NCBI GenBank assembly: GCA_031216915.1
Contig: CM062292.1
Coordinates: 1,608,457 to 1,672,456, forward strand
Length of the DNA stretch: 64,000 nucleotides
Reading direction: 5' to 3'
Origin: Pictodentalium vernedei
Taxonomy: Eukaryota > Mollusca > Scaphopoda > Dentaliida > Dentaliidae
This document shows positions 1-12,500 of the stretch, piece after piece. The first letter of the stretch is position 1, and the number at the start of each line of letters is the position of its first letter. Position numbers and translations under genes: made by a program. The notes beneath the pieces are model-generated. The model was not told the DNA's origin. It made no database searches and worked only from the letters and a program-made list of their open reading frames with translations.

Positions 1-470
1 TAATGTTTCCCCGTTTTCAGCTCATTAGCGCTGTGACCTGCACACTTGTCAAAGGATTTGGTCAGTATTTGGTGTGTGAGACTTTCATTATAATGTCTTG
101 ATGGAGTTCGAAAATTGGTACAGTTCAACCAAACCTAGTGGAGTTATGGCTCTCAATTAGTTAATTTTTACCTATTGTCAGCTCATTAGCATAACAACCT
201 GAACAAATATCTATAGATTTGGTCAATAATTGGTACGTAAGACTACAGCAATGTCCTGAAGGAGTTCGGGAACTGGTACGGTACTTACATAATTGCCCTC
301 AGATAGCTGATAATACCTCCACTTTTTTCAAAACGTGGGGTATGCTGGATTGCGCCTGGATTGCGCCTATCCGTGAGTCGGTGTGTCCGTCCATGCATAT
401 GTGCGTACGTCTGTTCATCCTTACTCAGATGTCGGTCTGCAATATAACTTGAACATTACTGTTCAGATTT
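1..470. repeat. Diverged direct repeat, about 161-bp spacing
   Basis: Two related stretches begin with the same CAGCTCATTAGC motif at 18 and 179. Both continue through 'gatttggtca', 'ggagttcg' and 'ggtac'. A weaker third trace is near 2490-2520. No convincing coding frame is present. Confidence 0.5.
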
Positions 471-639
471 CACTGAAATTTCATACACATGTTCATTATC
501 ATACATGTAAGATCTTTAAGGAGTAACAACCGTTTTCCCGTTGAACTATTTTTTCTGTGCATTATGGCTCTTTGAATATACAAAAAATAGCCTATTTTTT
601 GTCTGTTCGCCACGTATATCCAGTTTAGATTATTGGATC

Positions 640-1735
640 TCAATCGTGTTTATTACTTTTTACTTTTCAGACTTATTCCGCTTTTTAACTTTTTAAATTT
701 GCTGTTTGTCGCGTAAAATACCAATTTTTGTCTGTTTGCCTCATATTTCAGGTTTGGGTTATCAGACTTCAATAAAATTTGGAATGAAGATTGTTTATGG
801 GAAAGGCTTTCAAATGAGTCACGTCCCTGCAGTAAAACCATGAAAATTCAGGCAAATCGCCTCCCCAAATGTGGCATTATGTCTTTGTTCTCCTCGATGG
901 TCCGATCATTGTTTCTGACCTTTATAGTTACTACAGTGTGTGTGTGTGGGGGGGGGGGGGGGGGGGGGGCATTAATGTTGCTGCAAAACAAAGACAATAA
1001 TTTCACATCTTACATGTAGCTGACCTGATTGACACAAACTATTGTTAACAGGTGTATGTTGACCTCACAATTTCTGCTGTGTTGGATTTCCCTCTGCTGT
1101 TAAACAAAGTTGATAAACCCCTCATTTGTGTATACCTAGTGTTGAAAATATGTCCATCTTTGCATTTTCAGGGGGTGGTGGTGGGAAGTGCATATGCCAT
1201 GCTTAGCAGGCTGTTCTTAACATTACATGACCCTGTAGAGTTACTCTGGTGTTTTGAGTTGTAAAATTGATGGGTGAACACTTCAAAGATTTTATACAAA
1301 AAGCTTGTTTGACCTGAGATTTGTTGCAGGGTCCTTTGCATTTGAAGTCTATCCTTATGTCCGTCCGTATATATATATATCCATCTCCACTCTGATGACT
1401 TTTTGCATTATAACTTGAACATTACTTCTCAGATTTCAATAAACTTTGGGATAAAAATTGTTTATGGGAAAGGATTTCAAATAAATCACACCCCTGCAGT
1501 AAAACAAAGACAATACCTGCAAACTGCATTCCCACTTTGGCATTATATTTTTGTAAGGGGGTGGGGGTTTGTGGAACATTAATTTTTCAATTTGCTGTTT
1601 GCCTAGTAAAATAGCCAATGTTTGTCTGTTTGCCGGAGTTGGGTTATCTGATCTCAATAAAATTTGGAATGAAGATTGTTTATGGGAAAGACTTTCACCA
1701 TATCATGGTTTATTTCTTCTCATATCATTGTTTGG
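640..1735. repeat. Dispersed repeat family, three partial copies
   Basis: The block containing 'aattgtttatgggaaagg', with flanking 'tttgctgttt' and 'cctgcagtaaaac' motifs, occurs at about 660-880, 1430-1550 and 1580-1700. The copies are diverged and have different ends. A GT run followed by a G homopolymer lies at 938-970. Bases 970-1430 show no other structure. Confidence 0.5.
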
Positions 1736-2467
1736 CAGGATACTCCGTGTGAGTATGCCCCGGGGCATGTACCCTCTTGTTTGGCAGCATACTCCGTGTG
1801 AGTATGCCCCGGGGCATGCACCCTCTTGTTTGGCAGGATACTCCGTGTGAGTATGCCCCGGGGCATGTACCCTCTTGTTTGGCAGGATACTCCGTGTGAG
1901 TATACCCCGGGGCATGTACCCTCTTGTTTGGCAGGATACTCCATGTGAGTATGCCCCGGGGCATGTACCCTCTTGTTTGGCAGGATACTCCGTGTGAGTA
2001 TGCCCCGGGGCATGTACACTCTTGTTTGGCAGGATACTCCGTGTGAGTATGCCCCGGGGCATGTACACTCTTGTTTGGCAGGATACTCCGTGTTAGTATG
2101 CCCCGGGGCATGTACCCTCTTGTTTGGCAGGATACTCCGTGTGAGTATGCCCCGGGGCATGTACCCTCTTGTTTGGCAGGATACTCCGTGTGAGTATGCC
2201 CCGGGGCATGTACTCTCTTGTTTGGCAGGATACTTCGTGTGAGTATGCCCCGGGGCATGTACCCTCTTGTTTGGCAGGATACTCCGTGTGAGTATGCCCC
2301 GGGGCATATACCCTCTTATTTGGCAGGATACTCCATGTGAGTATGCCCTGGGGCATGTATCCTCTTGTTTGGCAGGATACTCTGTGTGAGTATGCCCCGG
2401 GGCATGTTCCCTCATGTTTGGCAGGATACTCCGTGTGAGTATGTCCCGGGGCATGTACCCTCTTGTT
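1735..2467. repeat. 49-bp minisatellite, about 15 copies
   Basis: The unit is 49 bp with few substitutions between copies. Each unit centres on the perfect 14-bp palindrome ATGCCCCGGGGCAT and also carries GGCAGGATACTCCGTGTGAG. Since 49 is not a multiple of three, a frame read through the array cycles the same peptide in three phases, which explains the overlapping minus-strand open frames. I do not regard them as genes. Confidence 0.95.
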
Positions 2468-3350
2468 TTTGCATGTATTGATCTTGCCAGCACTAACTTG
2501 AACAAATATTAATGGATTTGCTTTTCTTATAAGAAAAACTCAAGGACCCCTGCATCTGTGAAGTGTGATCCTTGTTTATTTTTCTTTTTTTTTTGTAATA
2601 ACTGCAGCAATTCCAATCCCAGCTTGCATATTTTCAGCATTCTGGTTTACGAAAAAAACAATAATAATCTTTTTCTCAGGCCCTTTCTCAGGCCTTCCCA
2701 CATGGTCCTTTTGGCTGCCGCATGCTCGCTTTTTATGATCAATCCAAACTTCAAAAGTAAAAAATCAAATGGTTTATGTCTGATAGTTTATCCAAAATTG
2801 TCCCTTGAGTGCAATGCTTTAGGCATAATTCACCACCACCCATGCCAGTTTATTGATTATGTGGCCTAAAACAAAACAAACCAAGATTACTAACTTTTTA
2901 ATGGCAAAGAAATAATTACAAAAAAAAATAAAATAACGCAAAAAAGGCCCGAGAAACAGAAACTATTCTTTGTGTGGCCATATCATGATTAACTCTTGTA
3001 GTATGAAGACTTTGGTTCAGATCAGGCCATAACTTCTTAACATTTTACCACATCCTGCAAAATCGAAACCTAACTTAATACCGTAGGGGGATGTAAAAAT
3101 TCAGTATGGAAGACTGTGTCAACTAGTTTTGGCATAACTCTATCCAAACATTATTTGGAAACAATGCTGGAAATGGGATCTCATAGAATGAAATGAAATA
3201 AGCTGATAATTATCTTTTGCGTCAGAGGAACTAAGGATTCTTCTTACCTTCGAACCGGCAAACACACATCAAGCATTTTTAACAATTTGTGGATATTCAT
3301 GTAATCACATCAGTACATGTAGTTCCATCCTACATTTTTAGCGTAACTTG
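2468..3350. other. No gene seen
   Basis: AT-rich sequence with short homopolymers. Open frames are short, have no family resemblance and look random. Confidence 0.5.
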
Positions 3351-4560
3351 ACTAAAACAAGATAAGCTATTGCCATCACGCACGCGGAAGTCTAACAGTC
3401 TGTCCACATTTTCATTTAGCACAGGCTGCACCCCGTAATTCTTGTCCGATCATCATGTAGGTTTTGGGTCTCTAGATGAGAACATCCCCTTTTGGTCGCG
3501 ATCAGTCAATCGTGATGGCTGCCCAAGCCCAAAATCCAAACCACTTTAGCACAGTCTACAGGTCATAATTATGAATGGATTTCATTGTAATTTGGGAGGA
3601 TGACTCTGTGTAATGTCTGGATGAGAACGTTCCCTTTTGGTCGTGATCTGTCAACTGTGCTGGCTGCCCAAACCTGAAACCTGAAAGCTTTTAGCACAGT
3701 CTGCAGGTTGTATTTAGTATAACGGGATTTCATTGTAACCTAGTAGAATAATTCCGTATGATGGCTAGATGAGAACTTCCGCATCTGGTCACGATCTGTC
3801 AACCGTGACGGCTGCCCGAGTTCCAAACTCGAAAATCTCTAGCACAGTCATTAGATTGTCTTACTGGAGGGATTTCATTGTAAATTGGTAGGATAACTCC
3901 TTACACTGTCTGGATGAGAATGCCCCCTTTTGGTAGCGATCGGCCAACTGCAGCGGCTACAGGGACTCGAAGCCCCAAAACCATTAGCACAGTCTATAGG
4001 TCGTATGTATGATGGAACTTCTTTGTAACTTGATAGGATGACTCCAGATAATGTCTCGATGAAAACATTGCCTTTTGTTCGCAACTGTTCAACCGTAATG
4101 ACTGCCCAAGCCCGAAACCCGAAAACCTTTAGCACGTATTTATGAAGGGATTTCATTGTAACATTGTAGGATGAATCGGTATGATGTCTAGATGAGAACT
4201 TCAATCTGTCAACTGTGGTGGCTGCCTGAGCCTGAAACTAAAAAAGCATTTAGCATTGTTGCAGGTTGTATTTATGAAGAGATTTCATTGTCACTTGGTG
4301 GGATGACTCTGGATAATGTCTTGATGAAAACATCCTATTTTGAATATGATCGGTCAACCGTGATGGCCGCACAGAACTGTGACCTAGATTTGTTTAGCAT
4401 TGTCTACAGTTTATATTTATGAAGTGACTTCATTGTAACTTGGAATCGTTATGATGTGTAGATGAGAGTCATGATCGGTCAGACATTACCACCTCCTGGT
4501 CACGTGACCTGGATTCATTTAGTACTCTAAGCAGGTTCTTTTTATAAAGAGATTTAACCC
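3350..4560. repeat. Degenerate ~146-bp satellite, first field (about 8 copies)
   Basis: The motif 'gatgagaac', followed by 'ttttggtcgcgatc', 'gtcaaccgtga', 'ttagcacagtctacaggt' and 'gggatttcattgtaa', recurs about every 145 bp (3475, 3618, 3766, 3911, 4058, 4191, 4321, 4460). Copies are heavily diverged, so the array is old. The same unit returns at 16.8-18.6 kb. Confidence 0.85.
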
Positions 4561-4689
4561 TTACCTAACGAATCGCCCGAATCCGCCCGCGTAATATGCA
4601 AATTGAGCAGTTGAAAAAATTAATTTTTTCAAAATATTTCAACAAAACCATATCGTGTGACCCCTCATTGGAACGAGCTCATTGATTCC

Positions 4690-4990
4690 ATTGTAACTTG
4701 ATAGGATGACTCATTTTGGAGTAATTTCACTGTAACCTGGTAACTTTGGTTGACATATATTAACTGTGAGGGCCACATTAACCCACCCCTCAATTCTTTA
4801 GTGCAGTCTGCACCTCGAATTATTTTTATTAAAAGCATTGCATACAGGGAACAGAAATTAACATATTCTCAATTATTACAATTCTTGTCATACGTCATAG
4901 TCCTTTTATAAAAATTGAACATTATCCGTTTCATCAAACACAACACACAGTCAAGTTAAGCTACTGTGCCATTGATAGTTTCATCAAGGA
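4690..4990. repeat. Flanking block of the 146-bp satellite, copy 1 of 3
   Basis: About 300 bp, from 'aggatgactcattttggagtaatttcactgtaac' to 'cacacagtcaagttaagctac'. It recurs at 16505-16780 and 18600-18890, each time next to the 146-bp satellite. The satellite is therefore part of a larger repeated unit. Confidence 0.75.
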
Positions 4991-5586
4991 CTAGTGTTGA
5001 TTTTTTAAAGCCAAAAGTAATTTTGCTCATCAGAAAAAAAAAACTGAATTTGTAAATCACTCTTATCAGCTGAAAAAATTGATAATACTTTTAACTTTTG
5101 TCTGTTGTCCGTTGTATATGTTAAGTTGTGTTGGAGTCTTCTCCAAAACTAGTGGGCCAATTCAATGAATGTTTGTGCGAGTTACCTGGCTGGTATTGCG
5201 TTTTTGTGCAAACCAATATTCTGGTGATGGGATGGGAGACAATGCTCCCGAATGTCTTTTAAAATCTTCTCATGAACAAGTAGGTGCATGTACAATGACT
5301 CAATATTTAGTAGGGAGCTTCCTTCTGAGATGCAGATCCAAGTTTGTTGAAACAAAGTTTGTGGAGGAAATGTGGCATTTTCAGGTGGTAGGAGCAAAAT
5401 CTTTTGGCCCTGCCCAAAATTTTTATTTTCTTAACCGATGGTCTGATATGAACCAAATTTGGTACCTGTATGTGGTATTATTGAGTCAAAAGCACTCAAT
5501 TCATGCACGAAAATATTTCATGTGTCCCCCTTGTGAACCCAAGGAGCTAAAAATATCAGTATTTTCAAATGACCACATTTCCCATT

Positions 5587-5587
5587 A

Positions 5588-5664
<77 letters not shown>

Positions 5665-5685
5665 ATTATTATTATTATTTATTGG
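5587..5685. repeat. (ATT)n microsatellite
   Basis: Nearly pure ATT repeat of about 100 bp. It lengthens a chance open frame on the plus strand with a poly-Tyr tail, which is not evidence of a gene. Confidence 0.97.
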
Positions 5686-6446
5686 TGTTTGAGGTTACAT
5701 ATTTACCCCACCCAAACCCCATAGAACAGAGAACTGTTATGTGGTATGAATCATCCTCAGGACTAGTAGAATGGAATGGTAAAAAAAATGGTTGTCCAGA
5801 AACACCAGTCAGAATCATTTAATGCCTGGCATACATAATCTTGATAGGGGTTGGATTTATTTTGTTCAGCTCACATCCTTAGACTCTCTAAGGGGGCCCA
5901 AATTTCAGTTTAGTGCAATATGAGAAATAATCTTTGAAAATCTTTTTCAGCTCAACCAGTCAGAATCATTTGATATTTGGTATTCAACATCCTTAGGGAA
6001 GTCAGATCTAAGTTTGTTCAAATCATGTCTTTGGCTTCATATTTGATTGGATCCCAGATTTTAACTTAGTGTAATATGAGGAATAATTTTGAAAACTCTT
6101 CTCCCAAAACAGTTGTCAGAATCATTTAAAATATGGCATTCATAATCCTTATAGCAGTAGGATTCAGTTGGTTCAACTCAAGTTCAATGGTTAAAAATTG
6201 GGCTCTCTAAGGGAACCCAAATTTTAACTTAATGCAATATGAGGAAAAATCTTTGAAAACTTCAGATCTACCTGTCTGAATATTTTGGCATTTGGTATAC
6301 AGCATCCATCCTTAGGGATGTCACATCTAAGTTTGTTCACATCAAGTCCTTGGGTTGATATTTGGGCTCCCTAGTAGAGCCCAAATTTTTACTTAGTTCA
6401 ATATGAGGAATAATATTAAAAATCTACTTCTTGAGATATTTGGTAC

Positions 6447-7000
6447 TAGTACTCAAACGATTAGTCGACTAGTCGATGTCGACTCTGGGCAAACCAGTAG
6501 TCGACTCTCAATTGTGCAGTCGACTAGTCGGAGGAGTTCAAGCTTTTAGGTAAATGGTATCCCTTCTGTTCCACTGTCAGACAGTTTGAACAGCAATATT
6601 GGGCAATCAATGTATACATCTATTGCCATCTAATAGTAGTGACAGTAGTTTGTTTTAACTGGTACTAGTAGAGTGCTGAATTATTTTGGGCTATCAGGAT
6701 ATGTTATTAATTTGCCTTGTTGCAATTTATGGGAGAGTGCCTATAAATCGCAACAAGGCAAATTAAATAAGACTATATAATTTCACTCTTAGCATAATTA
6801 GAAGCACATTAACAGAATAATGTTCCAGTAAGTTGCTGTACATGAATGTCCAAGTGAAGCCAAATTTGGACCGTCAGCACTCTACCGGAACACCAACACT
6901 GTTATAAGGAGACAGGTTATCACCAATGACTAGTCGAAGTCGACTTGACTTTTGGGTATTGACTAGTCGACTTTGGAATTCACTAGTCGTTTGAGCACTA
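6447..7000. mobile_element. Non-autonomous hAT-type element, 554 bp
   Basis: The termini are inverted repeats: left TAGTACTCAAACGA, right end read inward TAGTGCTCAAACGA. Subterminal stretches are rich in CTAGTCGAC. Both sides carry the identical 8-bp sequence TTTGGTAC (6439-6446 and 7001-7008), the target-site length of hAT elements. There is no transposase frame, so it would need a transposase in trans. It sits inside the ~155-bp repeat and contains a smaller foldback at 6711-6763. Confidence 0.9.
6711..6763. mobile_element. Short foldback nested in the hAT element
   Basis: Arms TTTGCCTTGTTGC and GCAACAAGGCAAA are perfect inverted repeats around 'aatttatgggagagtgcctataaatc'. A deleted relative with the same arm and 'aatttatgggagagtgc' is at 32215-32255, so this is a dispersed family. 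Confidence 0.75.
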
Positions 7001-7259
7001 TTTGGTACACAACTTTCATAGAGTGTTCAGACTCAATTTGTTCAAATATATTCCCTGGGTTGATATTTGTGTTTCCTATCGAAGGGGTGGGGTGAATTTT
7101 AACATAGTGCAAAATTGGTAATATTCTCAAAGTCTTCCTCTCCAGAACCACCAGTCAGAATCTTTTGAGATTTGGTATACACCATCTTCAAGTTTGTTCA
7201 AGTTAAGTCCCTAGGTTGATATTTAGACTCCCTAGTTATTGAATTACTGAAAGTCTTGG

Positions 7260-9480
7260 CATTATTTCTGTGGTAGAATCCCAATACTGGAATGAACAAC
7301 AGAATTATAAATAATTAAATAACTTCTTTCTTCTGTATTGCTAACTAGCCTTAGATGCTAATTAACTCCTCCTTTAAACATAGTGAGCTGTGCGCCTTGG
7401 GCCCCATGGTGTCTCTTGTTTGTTGCATGACCTCCCTGTCAGAAAAAGGGCAAAACTTGTCAAAGATATTTGAATGCCAAAATTAAAGTGATATGATTTT
7501 TAGATATAGAAAATACATTTGTTTGGCTTCCAAACCTGATTTACTATTTTATATTTGTCGATTATTGCACATTTAAATGTTCATTGGGGACCACACACTC
7601 CTTACAACACTGTTTTCTTGTTTTGAAAGGTTACATTGTTGTCACAGTCAGCAATAAAGGACATATATTGCCAAAAATAAGGCTGTTACTACAAGCGAAT
7701 TAACATCTTGGGCGAATGTAGCCCCCATGAGCACTCTATAACCTCTGGCAAATACCAAATAATAGCTAATTTTAGCATAATTATCCAAACCCTGATTTCT
7801 CCTCAGAGTTTTAGGGACAGAGGGGGATTTTAATCTTCCAACCTCTACCTAAATCACCATTGAAACACACTGCCAGAAAACCTATATTGCACTTGTATTT
7901 ACTGGTATTCAGAAGGTTTTTTTTCTCCATATTATGCGGTTTAAATACAAAATGTCAGATAAAAGTTTCTTTATTAATGTGGAAACGGGAACTAGCAATA
8001 AAAACACCCCAGGGAACGATCATAAACGACCTCCTCTGTGCGTATGCGGTCGAGTTTCCGTTTCCGCATCGATGAAAGGTCTATTCGTTTCGACACAATT
8101 CCGGGTTATTGTTTTATAAGCGCACGAAAAACATGGGTCATATCGAAGAGGTCGCCATCGCTTCACCCGTGTTCCATCTCGATAAGTGAAGGTTAAAACA
8201 CAGTTTGGATCAAAACCCCCTGCGCAAATGTAAAGAATAGCATGTTCAATCGAATGTAGGCGGCAATAATGGCGAAAGGTTGATATATATTCCCATTTTC
8301 GTTTTTTGAGTTCCCATCCAAACTGGTCAGGGAATTTTACAATGGATTTAAATGGGAGGAATCTGAAAGAAGGTGTGTGCATGGGGGGGGGGGGGGAGGC
8401 GGGGGTGTAGCTGCTACGTTCAGATCGCTGAACTAGGATGGGGGAGGGGTGATCCCCGAATAATTGTCAAAAAACAAGATAATTTATAAATTGACATATT
8501 TCAGGCAAAAAACGTTGGAAACTAGAAGCATTGTGGTAACTGAGTTTTTTTTCCGAATGTAGTACTGGTATTGCATTTCTGTGAAAATTCCAACATCTAC
8601 AGACAGAATTTTGATGGAAAAACGCAAGATTTTCCGACTACTCCCTTTGGGACTCTGAGGTTAATTCCACAACCGTTGTCGTGTTACGCATTTTGTTCTC
8701 TTCTATATGCAATACACTCACGAACTGCAGTTTGTATTAGGACTCAAAATGTGCCCCTTTAAGGCTGTTTCCAGGGTCGAATTAAGCCAGTGCGGTACCT
8801 GCTGCATATGTTATAAATGCTTTAATAGACTCATAAATTGTAGTGGTATCAACAAAGACACGCGAACGATGATAATTGTATGTGATTGTTATGGCTACAA
8901 GGAACAGTGTTCTGAAAATCATCCGTTTAGTTGCTAACTTGAATTCATTCTAGCTGGGAAATTTTAAGCACACAAAACATTCGTGTGTGCCCGTAAATTT
9001 TAAAGCCTTCAAAAAACACTTACAGAGTGTTCCATCTGTGTTTTTTATGTCAGAAACGATTTATAGACTTGTGTTGCGCTTAAAGTCTGTAACATACTGA
9101 GAAATCCATTTTACCAACATGTGGAATTTTTATGGTTAAATGCAAAACTGTGCACACTGTTCTTTGGCTCAGTATTATCATGAAATACAGATATACATGC
9201 AGCCAGATAAAAAAATGATAAATAATTGATATTGTTGAATTAAAATCTCAAACATATCATGGAGGGTGGATGGGAGGGGGGATGGGATCTGAAGAACATT
9301 TGTAGACACAGAGGCAAAAATTTGTTTACACCCCTCAGACCTCCTGCCCCCCTCCCCGCCCCCTGCAAGGGAGTTAATTCTAGTGAGTTTGAATGGGAAG
9401 AGGAACAAAATATTATCAAATAACTCTGAATAAGTCACCGAATAAGTCTGATTAAGTATGATGTAATGCATTCCCTGATG
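7260..9480. other. No gene seen; CpG-richer patch and homopolymer
   Basis: Bases 8020-8200 are richer in CpG than the surroundings and carry a 120-codon open frame on the minus strand without recognisable domains. A G homopolymer follows at 8383-8398. I see no promoter, splice pattern or family match to support a gene. Confidence 0.4.
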
Positions 9481-9504
9481 CTCTAGTGTGTATTAGATTA
9501 TTTG

Positions 9505-12500
9505 ACAAAGTTGAACACACTCTTCATTCCTCCTCAGTTTGGAGCAGTAGGGATAGCAAACACACTCTTCATTCCTCCTCAGTTTGGAGCAGTAGGGATA
9601 CCAAACACACTCTTCATTCCTCAGTTTGGAGCAGTAGGGATTGCAAACACACTCTTCATTCCTCAGTTTGGAGCAGTAGGGATTGCAAACACACTCTTCA
9701 TTCCTCAGTTTGGAGCAGTAGGGATAACAAACACACTCTTCATTCCTCAGTTTGGAGCAGTAGGGATTGCAAACACACTCTTCATTCCTCCTCAGTTTGG
9801 AGCAGTAGGGATAGCAAACACACTCTTCATTCCTCAGTTTGGAGCAGTAGGGATAGCAAACACACTCTTCATTCCTCAGTTTGGAGCAGTAGGGATTGCA
9901 AACACACTTTTCATTCCTCAGTTTGGAGCAGTAGGGATTGCAAACACACTTTTCATTCCTCAGTTTGGAGCAGTAGGGATTGCAAACACACTTTTCATTC
10001 CTCAGTTTGGAGCAGTAGGGATTGCAAACACACTTTTCATTCCTCAGTTTGGAGCAGTAGGGATAGCAAATACACTCTTCATTCCTCAGTTTGGAGCAGT
10101 AGGGATAACAAACACACTCTTCATTCCTCCTCAGTTTGGAGCAGTAGGGATAGCAAACACACTCTTCATTCCTCAGTTTGGAGCAGTAGGGATAGCAAAC
10201 ACACTCTTCATTCCTCAGTTTGGAGCAGTAGGGATAGCAAACACACTCTTCATTCCTCCTCAGTTTGGAGCAGTAGGGATAGCAAACACACTCTTCATTC
10301 CTCCTCAGTTTGGAGCAGTAGGGATAGCAAACACACTCTTCATTCCTCAGTTTGGAGCAGTAGGGATTGCAAACACACTCTTCATTCCTCAGTTTGGAGC
10401 AGTAGGGATTGCAAACACACTCTTCATTCCTCAGTTTGGAGCAGTAGGGATAGCAAACACACTCTTCATTCCTCAGTTTGGAGCAGTAGGGATTGCAAAC
10501 ACACTCTTCATTCCTCAGTTTGGAGCAGTAGGGATAGCAAACACACTCTTCATTCCACAGTTTGGAGCAGTAGGGATAGCAAACACACTCTTCATTCCTC
10601 AGTTTGGAGCAGTAGGGATAGCAAACACACTTTTCATTCCTCAGTTTGGAGCAGTAGGGATTGCAAACACACTTTTCATTCCTCAGTTTGGAGCAGTAGG
10701 GATAGCAAACACACTCTTCATTCCTCAGTTTGGAGCAGTAGGGATTGCAAACACACTCTTCATTCCTCAGTTTGGAGCAGTAGGGATTGCAAACACACTC
10801 TTCATTCCTCCTCAGTTTGGAGCAGTAGGGATTGCAAACACACTCTTCATTCCTCAGTTTGGAGCAGTAGGGATTGCAAACACACTTTTCATTCCTCAGT
10901 TTGGAGCAGTAGGGATTGCAAACACACTTTTCATTCCTCAGTTTGGAGCAGTAGGGGTAGCAAACACACTCTTCATTCCTCAGTTTGGAGCAGTAGGAAT
11001 TGCAAACACACTCTTCATTCCTCAGTTTGGAGCAGTAGGGATTGCAAACACACTTTTCATTCCTCAGTTTGGAGCAGTAGGGATTGCAAACACACTTTTC
11101 ATTCCTCAGTTTGGAGCAGTAGGGATAGCAAACACACTCTTCATTCCTCAGTTTGGAGCAGTAGGGATTGCAAACACACTCTTCATTCCTCAGTTTGGAG
11201 CAGTAGGGATTGCAAACACACTTTTCATTCCTCAGTTTGGAGCAGTAGGGATTGCAAACACACTTTTCATTCCTCAGTTTGGAGCAGTCGGGATTGCAAA
11301 CACACTTTTCATTCCTCAGTTTGGCGCAGTAGGGATTGCAAACACACTTTTCATTCCTCAGTTTGGAGCAGTAGGGATAGCAAACACACTCTTCATTCCT
11401 CAGTTTGGAGCAGTAGGGATAACAAACACACTCTTCATTCCTCCTCAGTTTGGAGCAGTAGGGATAGCAAACACACTCTTCATTCCTCAGTTTGGAGCAG
11501 TAGGGATAGCAAACACACTCTTCATTCCTCAGTTTGGAGCAGTAGGGATAGCAAACACACTCTTCATTCCTCCTCAGTTTGGAGCAGTAGGGATAGCAAA
11601 CACACTCTTCATTCCTCCTCAGTTTGGAGCAGTAGGGATAGCAAACACACTCTTCATTCCTCAGTTTGGAGCAGTGGGGATCGCAAACACACTCTTCATT
11701 CCTCAGTTTGGAGCAGTAATGATTGCAAACACACTCTTCATTCCTCAGTTGGGAGCAGTACGGATAGCAAACACACTCTTCATTCCTCAGGTTGGAGCAG
11801 TAGGGATTGCAAACACACTCTTCATTTCTCAGTTTGGAGCAGTAGGGATTGCAAACACACTTTTCATTCCTCAGTTTGGAGCAGTAGGGATAGCAAACAC
11901 ACTCTTCATTCCTCCTCAGTTTGGAGCAGTAGGGATTGCAAACACACTTTTCATTCCTCCTCAGTTTGGAGCAGTAGGGATAGCAAACACACTTTTCATT
12001 CCTCAGTTTGGAGCAGTAGGGATAGCAAACACACTCTTCATTCCTCAGTTTGGAGCAGTAGGGATTGCAAACACACTTTTCATTCCTCCTCAGTTTGGAG
12101 CAGTAGGGATAGCAAACACACTTTTCATTCCTCTGTTTGGAGCAGTAGGGATTGCAAACACACTCTTCATTCCTCAGTTTGGAGCAGTAGGGATTGCAAA
12201 CACACTTTTCATTCCTCCTCAGTTTGGAGCAGTAGGGATAGCAAACACACTTTTCATTCCTCAGTTTGGAGCAGTAGGGATAGCAAACACACTCTTCATT
12301 CCTCAGTTTGGAGCAGTAGGGATTGCAAACACACTCTTCATTCCTCAGTTTGGAGCAGTAGGGATAGCAAACACACTCTTCATTCCTCCTCAGTTTGGAG
12401 CAGTAGGGATAGCAAACACACTCTTCATTCCTCAGTTTGGAGCAGTAGGAATTGCAAACACACTTTTCATTCCTCAGTTTGGAGCAGTAGGGATTGCAAA

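Larger units (their letters stand above)
5690..7250. repeat. Degenerate ~155-bp tandem repeat, interrupted by a hAT element
   Basis: The motif 'cagtcagaatcattt' with following 'atttggcatt', 'aagtttgttcaa' and 'cccaaattttaacttagtgcaatatgagga' recurs near 5806, 5953, 6112, 6268 and, after the inserted element, 7150. Copies are diverged. Confidence 0.8.

Noticed and set aside
1703..2505. Pro/Gly/His-rich minus-strand ORFs
   Set aside because: Produced by the 49-bp repeat cycling through all phases.
8020..8382. 120-codon minus-strand gene in the CpG-richer patch
   Set aside because: No domain, no start or splice context, and length within chance expectation.
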